A model generated the notes under the pieces. It was not told the origin of the DNA. It worked only from the letters and a program-made list of their open reading frames with translations, and did not search any database. The position numbers were made by a program, and so were the translations under genes. Positions 1 to 10,268 of a stretch of 64,000 nt of DNA are shown here, one piece after another. Source of the stretch: Holothuria scabra (taxonomy: Eukaryota > Echinodermata > Holothuroidea > Aspidochirotida > Holothuriidae); assembly GCA_037179385.1 (NCBI GenBank), contig CM074200.1, forward strand, positions 33,669,884 through 33,733,883. The letters run 5' to 3'. Numbering within the stretch: position 1 is the stretch's first letter; every line of letters starts with the position of its first letter.

Positions 1-1354
1 AGCGCCTGTGAAATGAAAGCACACTGTAGGTGGAGATACAGTTCCGCTTGTATCATATTGTTGTTAAATAAAATATTCAAATTTTCGTAAAATATACTCA
101 GGTTGGTAAGTTACCAACTGTGCAAGTCATCTGGTCTTGCCTCGAATAAACGTGACGTTCATCACTTTGTACAGACTTTCTCGCCGATATGTTACTGATC
201 CTCTCTCATGTTTTTAATGTTTCCTAATCTAGATAATATGCCCATTTCTCTGTCCGACAACTACTCCGGGATTACACCCGCCCCTCTATCCACGTCCACC
301 GGAAAGGGCCAAAGGGAGAACAAATATTCAAGCGGGAAGAGCAATGGTTTCATTCAAAGACGGAGTGAAAGTTGACTAGGTAAAATTTTGTCCGAGCAGA
401 CTATGCAGAGTGTACACTCTGAATGGAGGACAAGTTGTTTGAATGACCCAATACGTACACTCTACATGAATGCATTTTCATAGAACTTCAATGCACCCGA
501 TAATTCGGTCAAATAGGTATCTAATGTATAAATGGTATTTCATTTTCCACTGTCGGAATTTTGTTGGAGGGTTTTTGTTGTGGGCGCAAGTGAGGGGCCT
601 GGTCGCCTGCCTGGGGAGAAATGTAACGGAAGAAAGTCCACTTCCCTTTGAGTTTTCTTTTTGAGATATATTAGTAGGCTTCCCTCGGATGGAATCTAGT
701 ACGAACAATATTAAACATCATTTAAAGCCAATCTTTGAATTGAGATCCATTACAAACATATTTTGAGGGAATTCGATTTGGGGACATGGTCCGGACCACT
801 TTTGGTTATGCCAATATCATTTGGTAAGGGATTTTTGTCAAAGATTATACTACGTGAACAAAATACCGTGTATATGTGAATGAAAATTTTGCATTATAAA
901 AAAGTTGATGAATTTTAGAGGAAGTTTCCCGACAACCTGGTAACCGTCAATATTTTAAAACTCATAACGACTTGGTCTTGGAGACTTACGTGTAACCTAT
1001 GCAGTACAATTGCTGGCATTAAAAGTAGCCCAAAGTAATGAGTTTTTCTCAACTGCAGTACAAAGTAGTAAGGTACTGCACGAACGACTTTATTTCGTTG
1101 CTTATTTTTTATTCGTTTGTACAATTCTATCGCAAAACGGTGCATTTGAAGGTGCCACAAGGCTGTAATTTCAGTTTTCCATTGAAACGGCTGACAAGGA
1201 AATTGTTTAATTTTCCTGTTAGTACGTCCTTCATTTCAAGATTTAGCAAACAAAGTACGGTAAACATTTGTGTTAAGTGTAACTGCTTCTACATTCATTC
1301 CTATTGTAGATTACGACGACGAGGAAGGGTGCCCTAATATAAACACAATAGACC
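1..1354. other. No gene recognised
   Basis: Short reading frames only, none with a recognisable domain or a convincing pair of splice sites. The sequence is AT-rich with no clear repeat boundary. Confidence 0.5.
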
Positions 1355-1623
1355 TTAAAGGTACAGTAAAGAGCAGTCCCCCAAAACTTATTTTGAAGAA
1401 AAAGTTATATAACCCAATTTTCATCTGATTTCTCTTCAAAGTATCTTCAATTACATATCATGACTTTGCTATTGCATATTCAAGGTAAACCAAGCATTTC
1501 TTTCTGGTATAAATTTCACATTTGAATAGAAAAAACATTGTCACATGACTCCCAACAGCCAATCATGAAACTGGACAGTCTACTACACTTTTTCAGTTTG
1601 GGATGACGGCTCTTTCCCTTTAA
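1355..1623 (+). repeat. TTAA-flanked MITE, family M1, copy A
   Basis: The unit is bounded by TTAA at 1355-1358 and 1620-1623. Its ends are inverted relatives: the left starts AGGTACAGTAAAGAGCAGTC and the right, read in reverse, starts AGGGAAAGAGCCGTCATCCC. Related copies lie at 19,685-19,945 (opposite orientation, also TTAA at both ends), at 63,258-63,505 and, partially, at 49,238. They share internal blocks such as the CATGATTGGCTGTT-like segment next to a GTCATGTGACAATG-like segment. TTAA target duplication is typical of the piggyBac and Kolobok superfamilies, but no transposase is present, so this is a non-autonomous copy. Confidence 0.7.
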
Positions 1624-2934
1624 GCCTACAGTCAATCAAGGACAGAATTTAATGTAACTGGCAGAGTGGTGTGAAAGTTACTGTAAATCATGCAACACTG
1701 TAACCTTTAACCGTAGTCTGTTGTGGATTGTTTTACAAAGTTCATTTTCAATTTCATACTCAAAATTTTATGAACCTTTCCCAGGTCTGGTGACTCTCGT
1801 CTAATGTTTCTACGTATACGATACCAAACAAGAAAGGGGGTGTTTGGTAATGTTATCTAAGAAATTTTGGAGGAAACACCAGTAGCCTGATTCCCTTTAA
1901 GCCAAGTAAAAGCGAAGGTGCTTACCGTGCATTCAATAAAACATGAATTTCCTTTTGTGATCAAAACAAGAACTTTTACTTACAAAACTGTATGAACTAC
2001 AGTGTCTTATCTCATCGACCTCACGTTTAACTTTATGTTTGATTGAATTTTATTCCAGTCTCTGCATCACTTAACCATGGGATTTATACGTGAATGGAGT
2101 TACTTTCATGTCGGGGGCTTTAGAACTTAGATCTTAACTTTTACTGCACAAATGACCAAAAATTGGGTTATGCTATAAATTTTGCCACAAACGGCAATCG
2201 CTTCTGCTGAAATATCATTTGTAAAATAACCCTTGCAAATCCCATCTATCCAATATCCAAGGTACAACAAATGTTAGGCTATATGTAGTTGGAAACTTTG
2301 ATTAGGAACGATACGGTACTTTCATTTTGAGATTTCAAACAAACTCCTTACTCAAACCAGGGATTTCTAGAGTCTAGCAACTCCTTACTCAAAAAAACTC
2401 AATTATCCCATAAGACTTCACATGGACTAAACTTTAGGGGAGACACGCTCCAGGTTAACAATGGCTTTCTGAACGGTCTGAATCCTTTGTTACCTTGTAA
2501 TTCTTTAAAGGTCCAGGGTTTCGCAACCAGTGCCCAGGGGCGTTACTAATCATATTTCCCTGGGGAGGGGGGAACCAAAATCTTTCAATTTTTTGTGTTG
2601 ATTTTGTTTTATAGTGTAAACATCATTTCTCCGGAGACGTAACCAGGGTTACAAATTTTTGAAAATGCTGAGCTTGTATTGGAGAAAATTTTGGGTTCTG
2701 GGTTTCCTACAGTATATTAGGGAATAAGAAAGTTGGGGAAGGCTCTAATTGGGTTTCCGTATCAACTGTTATTGGGTTGAGGTTACGTACGCATAGTTAT
2801 ACTGGGTTAAGGTTACATGCATGTGAATGCATAAATGCCACTTCCGGGTACGGAAACCCAATTAGTACCAAGATTTGTAATTTAATGAAAGAAATTTCAT
2901 GAAAATACTACTCTAGTTACTGATATCACCCTTA
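1624..2934. other. No gene recognised
   Basis: No coding signal seen. A GGGG-rich stretch near 2,540-2,575 following CAGGGGCGTTAC resembles the left end of a hAT-like element, but no matching duplication was found. Confidence 0.4.
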
Positions 2935-3490
2935 AAGGGGAAGTTAAAGCGAAAATTTAATTTTCAAATGTGAAAGAGGAAAACAATCTTCACAGTGTGT
3001 CGAAAGTTCTGTTCAAATCGGACATGTATTTCTTGAGATATCAGTAAATGAAATCAGTAGATTTGTGTTCAAAAGAAAGTTTGAAGACAGCAGAGCTTAT
3101 ATCACTTCCTCACATTGACAAGGAATGCTTTGTTTCCCTTTGCTTTATCAGACTGTTGTGTTAACCTTGACGTTTATAGGAGTATGACCTCCCTGTGGGG
3201 GATGCGAAGTTTGTAAAATTCCCGTGCCACTTATGCAATCACATTTTAATAACCTGGGATTGTTGAGGAGAAAATCCAATATAAAGTTTAAAGAAAAACA
3301 TAAGACTGCCCATTAATGAGGGGATGCGATGTCATATGTGCTTGCTTCAAGTTCACTTTTTTATTGAAAATGTGAAAACTTTACCTGTTCATATCCTGAG
3401 AACCACACGTCGGATTCCAAGGCAAATTTCACCAAAATGCTTAGGATAAGCACCTCTCTAACATACCAAATCCTCTTGTGATCTTAAACC
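2935..3490 (-). repeat. Dispersed 550-bp repeat, copy 1
   Basis: This stretch is the reverse complement of 31,545-32,095, with long shared blocks. Examples are the TTGACAAGGAATGC segment near 3,117 against GCATTCCTTGTCAA near 31,890, and ACCTCCCTGTGGGGGATGC near 3,187 against a matching GCATCCCACACAGGGAGGT near 31,813. Both copies hold only short broken frames. It is an interspersed repeat of unknown class, with no terminal inverted repeat recognised. Confidence 0.7.
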
Positions 3491-3783
3491 CTTCTTTTAA
3501 GGATCTGGTGCTTTTGTCATTCCGAGAGTTCGGAAAAGTTTACTAAACTTATTTATGAGCGAATACGACTGCATTGATGACCGCAAATTGCTACGCGCGA
3601 AGCGCTCGGAAAATTTTGCTTTTTTTTTGGAATAAAAAAGGGGCTGCTATTGGAGTGAATTCAAAATTTCATGAAAGACGAGTTGAGAAAACCAGACTGT
3701 AGTTGACCGTTTCACAAACGGTAAATTTCGATTTTTTTTCTTGCAGAGCCACTGGGAAACCTCCCCCTTTCCCCCTTCCCCCT

Positions 3784-3804
3784 GTAGCTACTGCTACGCC
3801 ACTG
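3784..3804 (-). repeat. Right terminal inverted repeat of a hAT-like element
   Basis: In reverse complement the segment reads CAGTGGCGTAGCAGTAGC, followed inward by a G-rich tract. This is the same start (CAGTGGCGTAGC) as the nested elements at 12,272 and 12,970. No matching left end with an 8-bp duplication was found upstream, so this is either a truncated copy or one whose left end is too decayed to see. Confidence 0.45.
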
Positions 3805-4859
3805 CTCGGGGGCCATTCCAAGAACTCACGCTAACCCCCCCCCGGACGGGATCACGAAATTTTAAAAGATAAATGCCTATCGCACGATCTAACTAGAAAA
3901 ACTTTTGCACACTCCCTTTGGTTTGGTCGATGAAGAATGCCAAATCATGAAATCAAAAAGTCGGTGGAAATCATTCATTACTGGAAGAAAAGGTTGTTTT
4001 TTTTATTATTTAAAAAAAATTAAAAAAAGCGGAAGAAAAATGGTATGGAAGAATGAAAATATTTATAGCTAACTGTGGCAGTGTACACAAGAAAATTGGA
4101 CACTTACAAGGCATTGAAGGCAACCCCTCCATGGTTCACTATAATATGGGACACATGACCAAAGTATTGTACTGTACGGAAATGTTGTGCATACAAAAAC
4201 AATGATTTCAAAACAAGAAAATCTGTAGAAAATATCAATTTCTTTTGGAAATGTATAATTTACATTTACAGTATTAATCCATCTGTCAAGTCTCATATTT
4301 CTTTTACTTGGACCTGGTAAGATCTCATTGGGCATGGTTTGGGTCTTTCTATGAGGGTTGGTTAGGCAAAATTAATTGAATCCCATGTCTGGTTCATAGA
4401 GAACAGTAAGAATTTCATCCTGTCTTTGAATCACCCCAAAATGAGTACTTTACACCACACTGTGGTACAGTAATGCTAACATATCTGATACTGTATAATT
4501 TCCAAGTTTCAACTTGTTGCCAGGACAGGTTGGTGGGAAAGTTAGCATCATGTACCTAGCCTATACTGTCTAACACTTACAGTTTTACTTAGGGGTCCTT
4601 CTGTCCTCAACCAACCTCATAAAAAGGCTAATGATCACTATGGATTGGGTTGGTTTTTCAATGAAATACGGTACATATCACTTGAACTGTAATATTGACA
4701 GTCTATGGGGTCAATACTAATGTACAGTATCTCTTTCAGGGGTGCACATTGGGTTTTAATCAGTAATACTGTGTTGTTTCTTGAAATAAGTTGAATTCAG
4801 TGAATAAACCAACCATAAATATCTTTTTCTGTCCATAAATAAAATTTTTCCAATGAAGT
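3805..4859. other. No gene recognised
   Basis: The minus-strand frame at 4,069-4,335 has no recognisable motif and no convincing splice context. Nothing else stands out. Confidence 0.4.
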
Positions 4860-4958
4860 GATTTAAATCAATGATTTTTAAAAAAAAAAAATCATTTGAT
4901 AAAAATCGCGATTTAAATCAGTGATTTTAATCAGGGCGATTAAAATCAAACAACCTTG
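4860..4958 (-). repeat. GATTTAAATC-type hAT end fragment
   Basis: The segment is a cluster of GATTTAAATC and GATTTTAATC palindromic words ending, in reverse complement, with CAAGGTTGTTTGATTTTAAT. This style of repeated subterminal words is common at the ends of animal hAT elements. The other end and the target duplication were not located. Confidence 0.35.
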
Positions 4959-6805
4959 CTGGAGAACATAATACCTACATTATAGGCGTAACTATCAGAA
5001 AGACGGTTTGATATTGTTTCAACTACGCACCCCTATTTCGGCAACCCCTCACCTCCCCCCTCTCCAAACCAAAAACTTAGGCATTTATTTGTCAATGATC
5101 ATTAAATGATAAAAAAAAAGCTAGATATTAAGGCGAATTGTTTCAAAATGTTGTCTGAGAGGGCTGTACGAAAAATAAAAGAGAAAAAACTCAGGTACCT
5201 GAAGACGGTTCAATGTTGTTGTGACTTAAATAAAAGTCCCCTCTCCATTCAGTGAAAAAGTTACAACGTGATCCAGAAATAACAAACTGTAAATCAGCAA
5301 CGATATCTTCTTTTTATCTCTCTCGTCTGTACTGAAACCAATGATCACTTTCTATTCAGTTTTCTTTCTCTGTAAGTGGTCTTCTCAGTTCGGACCTAAG
5401 TTCTGCTGAACATTGCCTATAAGTGGTCAATCTTCGGAAATAGAACAGTACTAGTAGCAGGGAGGAGTTACACCTCCCTGCTACGACAACTGTCCACCGA
5501 CGCATATAATACGTTCAGTCCAATACTCGATGGGAGTACAGTAGGAAATGATTCAAATGCGACGATACGTTCACGTTTCGTTCACTTGTATAACTGTGCC
5601 TGCTTTCGGTACCCACAAGAGAAACTTACAAGATCGATTGAAATGCAAAAGTTCAAATTGAGTAAAACGAAAATACATAACTTACCGGTCCCAAAAATAT
5701 TATGATGCGCCAAAGTAGTGACGATTTATGTTCCAAAGTTTAGAAAGTTTTGAGAGCTACTGAGTACTGACTGAATCAACAGTAAGGGAGTGTCTGGAAA
5801 AGGTCCAGTACACCCACGTACGTACTTAGATGGAAGCTTATACCGTCATGCTCGAGCGACCAACTATAAACGTATAGCCCTTTGACCTGGCTAGATTTGT
5901 GTTCGGTCTTCATCTTAAATTCTGTTCAAAGTGAGATTAGCATGCATTGTCAAATCCACGATGGATGGAAAACACACAGGCCGTTGATCGAGCACAATAG
6001 AGGAGTGGCTATCTGCACAGAGGACCATAATATGAGTCAGATTGCTTACGTTAGGCGTTAACTTCACTACAAATGGAGAGGGTAGAAAATAGCAATGACA
6101 AAGAAGTGTAGTCAGGGATTTAGTAAAGCATGGAATGGGAAGTATGTCCTCATTTTAAATAAAAGTCTCACTGCGGTGATTTGAGTTTGTTGGTAGGACC
6201 TCATCTGGAGAAAAGAAAGAGTTGTGGTCAATGGCAAATAATAAGCGGAACCCCAGATAGGGAAGCACGGTAACCGCTAATTCAATTGTAGAATCAATTG
6301 GCCTGCGTGACAGGGTAAATTTAGTAGCGGGATTGACACCTCGGGTGGCAATGGGGACAGATGGGGGAGTTTGACCGCGAGACGCCAGGGAGACTTCAGT
6401 TACAGATCAAACAAATGCGATACTGTACGTGAGCGATGTCCGAGTGAAGAGGTGGCATTTGAAATGCCGGGCACTTGGTGCCAGCGACCGAGGATTCTCC
6501 GGACGGATTTGATTCGCGGTCCAGGTCAAAGTATGGTGCAATTTCATCCGAGGGCTATTCTATGATTTTCCATCCCTCACGCGGGCCTCCCAACAGTTAA
6601 GTAATGAAAGTGATGGTTCACGTCAGTAGTGAAAACCTTAGATGTACCCTTAATTTTCCGAAATTTCAGAATAATAGACCTATTTGATAAAATGTGACTC
6701 ATGAAAGAAGATCGAGTTTTGTCTGTGCAAATTAGGCCTAATGCATCATTAAGAACTCTTTCCCTGAATTATTTGCGGACCGGGATTGCTAATTTTGGGA
6801 GATCC
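4959..6805. other. No gene recognised; one perfect hairpin
   Basis: No domain-bearing frame is visible. The only distinctive structure is the 11-bp hairpin at 5,455-5,483, listed separately. Confidence 0.4.
5455..5483. other. Perfect 11-bp inverted repeat
   Basis: TAGCAGGGAGG (5455-5465) and CCTCCCTGCTA (5473-5483) are exact complements around the 7-nt loop AGTTACA. Its function is unknown. It has no run of T after it and is not next to a recognised gene. Confidence 0.6.
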
Positions 6806-7330
6806 CCGGTAAAAAATCCAGTTGAACCCAGTTGGCCAATTCAACTGGGTTCAACTGGGACACAGTTGAACCCAGATTGTCTTGTTCCAAATCTCATATA
6901 AAACCAACTGGGTTGAACTGGGTTACCAGCTTTCAACTGGATTGACTACATTCAACCCAGTTGAATTCGTTCCAATTCCCATATTAGATTAACCCTTTAC
7001 CGTTATGCTCCGATCGGGGCATATTTGCGCGCCTCGGGAGTGGGCGGAAAAGCGGACGTAGCCCGCCCTGCATCGGCTTCCGTAGGCCATTGACCCCGTG
7101 ACCTCAAACTATTGTCTCTCTCGTTGTTGTGGCCGAATTTTTGGGTAGCTACTCGCAGTTTCGAGCTCCGCGTGAAACAGTAAAGATGGGTGACAGCCGA
7201 GCCTTCCGCATGGGTCCAAAAGGACCCAAACAACGGTAAAGGGTTAACTGGGTTTAACTGGTTTTCAACTGGTTATGACTGGATCCAGTTGAACCCAGTT
7301 TAACTGGGTTCAACTGGAATTTTGACCAGC
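6806..7330. mobile_element. Inverted-repeat element built from AACTGGGTTCAACTGG words
   Basis: The left arm contains CCGGTAAAAAATCCAGTTGA. The right arm in reverse complement contains GCTGGTCAAAATTCCAGTTG. Both continue inward with repeated AACCCAGTT and CAACTGG words, so the arms are diverged inverted repeats with palindromic word arrays. No clear target duplication was found. A TTAA-flanked element sits inside it at 6,993-7,243. There is no coding capacity. Confidence 0.6.
6993..7243. mobile_element. TTAA-flanked MITE with CCCTTTACCGTT ends (piggyBac-like)
   Basis: The element starts CCCTTTACCGTT and ends AACGGTAAAGGG, a perfect 12-bp inverted repeat. It is flanked by TTAA at 6,989-6,992 and 7,244-7,247. 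A TTAA target with ends beginning CCC is the signature of piggyBac-type transposons. The 251-bp interior is GC-richer than its surroundings and cannot encode a transposase. It is inserted into the AACTGGG word element. Confidence 0.8.
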
Positions 7331-7829
7331 GGTCATGAGAAATTTTAAAGATCTAGCCTTGTTAAAAGTGCTAAAGATTAAATCAACTAGGCCGATCTTA
7401 CCGATTTTCTTTAAAATCTAAGAGGACGAATGCCCTAATGACTGAACAAACTACTGATTGCATACATGTTAAGTTGTGATTGCTGTAAATAAATCTAAGA
7501 CCAAGAGGGATGAGACAAAACTACAGGCGCGTCGTTCTGTTTTGCTTTGTTCGTTTTTTTTTAAATGAACAGGTCTCACGCTGAAGGGTAAAACCAACAA
7601 ACCACGGTAATTTAATTTTCAAGACTAACTATGTATCAAAAGCTAATTGAACTTAAACAAGCACTATCATTCAAAACGGAGTGCCCCCCCCCCCCATTGA
7701 CCCTTTCACAGGCCGACGAAACGTCCTACATAGTCTTACATTGACGTGTTTTTCACATTGGTTAATCTAGCCGTGGGTCTCACGGTTTTGCAATGTACTC
7801 TCATATTTGTGATCGCTTAGCATCGCAAC
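7331..7829. other. No gene recognised
   Basis: No coding or repeat signal was recognised apart from a homopolymer C run near 7,683-7,695. Confidence 0.4.
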
Positions 7830-8060
7830 TTGGAAAAAGTCGTCTAATAAACTTGTCCTTCGAGATTGCTTAAGCCCGGCGCGCAACCGAATTCTTCGGC
7901 TAGGCAACTGATTTTTGGACAACTTGAGCCTAATAGCAAATTGTGTTGGAGAGCGGTGAAACCTTGAAACGCAGTACATCGAGCGGGGTATGAACCCATG
8001 CTATGCACCACATCATTTGGGTTCAACCCACTCTGCCACTCGTCGGACGACATTCAGTAA
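7830..8060 (-). repeat. Candidate tRNA-derived SINE
   Basis: On the minus strand, near 8,050-7,985, there is an A-box-like GAGTGGCAGAGTGGGTT and, about 35 nt on, a B-box-like GGGTTCATACCCC. About 150 nt of unrelated sequence follows. This is the layout of a tRNA-headed SINE. The cloverleaf does not close well and I found no flanking duplication, so the call is tentative. Confidence 0.35.
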
Positions 8061-9566
8061 GCTGACCCTGTGTCGTCACACCACTGAGCTTGTTTATGTC
8101 ACCTATGCAATAAGCCAGCGTCGATACATAGACAAATAAGCATTCTGCCCCTGTCGAGGCTGGGAAAGCTGGTTAGGGGCTACCGTTCAATTTTCTGCCG
8201 CATGATAACGAATAAGTCCTGGGGGGGGGGGGGGATATCGGGACCGATCCAAATTCTAACCCCACAACGTTGTAGCAAACTGTGTGTTTTTTTTCTGAGG
8301 GCAAACGGCAAGTTAAATGAAATAATTTCAGTACCGTATTCTGTATGAATCAGGGAGCTGGAAGGCGTAGTTAGGGACTGGCTTTGATACACAGAAGGTT
8401 ACATCAGGTGTTCCATTGGACGAGGTCCCTTGAGAATGTGGATTTTATTGATAACTAGGGTAAGTCCTGCCAGTTTTCATACATGCACAAACAAGTAAAG
8501 TAACATATAATAATGTAGATGCAACTTACAAGGCCCGCAAAGTGCTATTTATAACAACCTTGCACACAATTTTGGAAAAAAGTTTATTCACGATTCGAGT
8601 CAAAATGGTGACGCAACGCTTGAATAGTCTCTATGAGCATTCCATGACCTTAGAGACCAATGTTTTGTTTATATCCTGTGCAAAGAAGAGGCAAGGAAAA
8701 AATGAACACCATCTACCGCCATCTATGGGCTCGGGATCTTTTTAAACTTTTCTGCATCTTCAGCGACGAAATGGTGGCGCTCTGCCAGAACTTACTGCAT
8801 GTCCCCTGTCCGTGAGGAAATCCTGGCAACAACTTTCCTCCAGACCCACGATAACTCCGGCTCCCTTCGCTAACTCTCTTCTTATTATCTTACAATTCAA
8901 TCGCAATTAAAAGCAACAATCTTTGCTTGCATGTATTATGTCAAGGCGAAAAACAAACGAATCAAGGTATGCTTCAAAATATAGGACAATTTTGCATCCT
9001 CGCCCTTGTCAAAATGCAAATCTTCACATAGGACAGCAGTTTACTCAAAATGTCCTTCCCATTGCCAGATTGAAACGTTTTTATGTTACTCTGCAAAATT
9101 TTGTTGTGGACAACAGCAAAGAAAATTCTTGAGGAAACACATAAGAAAAGGGACGCAATAGTCCACAGGGGAGAAAACTGTTTAGTAACACGTTGCTTTG
9201 ATTCCCTAGGCCTACATTTATTACGTACTCGCATTGCCCGAAATTAACACCACACAACCCCCCTAAACATGAGATTCTGAATATGCTCATTAGACTGTCT
9301 GAAGCTACCCTACAAATCCTTACCTTTTGTGCAGGTGGTGATGAAAGCCGTTGCGTGAGAGCTGCAGGTCTCCTATGACTCAACAATGGCCATGAAGCTC
9401 CCTTGATTTCAGAGACTCCGGTAACGCTTCCCAAATACTAGTATACTGTATGATGCATTATGCATGGTGGATCAAAATTTTAGAGCTACTGGATGTGTTT
9501 GGTTAAGGGTGAATTTAAGGGGCCCCATCCCCTAAAACGCCTACTTTCTTGAAAGGATTACGGCTG
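8061..9566. other. No gene recognised
   Basis: Several overlapping short frames on both strands, including 9,081-9,434 on minus, have no recognisable domain. A G-homopolymer at 8,221-8,234 is present. Confidence 0.4.
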
Positions 9567-9569
9567 TTT

Positions 9570-9605
9570 ATTTGCTTGTTTGTTTGTTTGTTTGTTTGCT
9601 TGCTT
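9570..9605 (+). repeat. (TTTG)n microsatellite
   Basis: The tract is built of TTTG and TTGC units. A TTTATT at 9,567-9,572 reads AATAAA on the minus strand about 525 nt beyond the transporter stop codon, so it is one possible poly(A) signal for that gene. It lies next to a repeat and may be fortuitous. Confidence 0.5.
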
Positions 9606-10095
9606 TTTGTTCTAATACCCTAAGATCCTGCCGGAAAAAGAGAAAGTCGGTCCGACGGAGATTTCGTCTGTAATCTTCTCCGATTATAAAAGAAATAATG
9701 TCAAATTGAGGGCACACATTGATTGTGTTCAGAGATATCTTTAAATGTTTTGACCAGACTACATGATATATCCAAATTACTTTTGAAATGAACTTCATTT
9801 TAAAATTTTCAAGCTCTATATATTAGCACCAAAAAAGGAAAAAGAAAAAAAAAACCAATAATCCTGTATAGGCCTGTGTGTCAGCATACCATGAGTTGAA
9901 AAAGAAAAAAGAAATGCAACCAAATTCGTAGAATGAAGGCAAAATTATATTCCTTGACAAAATTGATAAGGAGATAATTTTCCTGCATAGACAATCACGT
10001 TCTCCTTTTGACAAAACGTTCACATACAACAATATATATAGCCTACACACAATACTACATAAAACGGTACAGTAATGATCGAGAACAAGTTATTT

Positions 10096-10268
10096 TCATG
10101 CAGTGTACTGCGTATGTGGCCTTCGCCTTGCACAACAACTAGAACAGCTCTTACTGTTCCCTGCCAAAATAGGTTGTAAAATAAGTACCAGTCCAGCAAG
10201 TACAAAGGCAATACCGCCGGTGTAGAAAACTACTTCATAGCGCCCACCGAAAAGTCCATACAAGGCAC
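10096..10268 (-). CDS. MCT coding exon 4 (helix 12 and C-terminus)
   Basis: The acceptor is TTTTTCTCCCTACAG|GTGCC. The exon completes a glycine codon, then encodes ALYGLFGGRYEVVFYTGG, a hydrophobic helix (IAFVLAGLVLILQPIL) and a short tail with CSSCCARRR before TGA at 10,098-10,096. The preceding intron is 7,990 bp and full of transposons. Confidence 0.92.

Noticed and set aside
2537..3804. Complete hAT-like element between CAGGGGCGTTAC and GCTACGCCACTG
   Set aside because: The ends are only loosely alike and no 8-bp duplication could be aligned.
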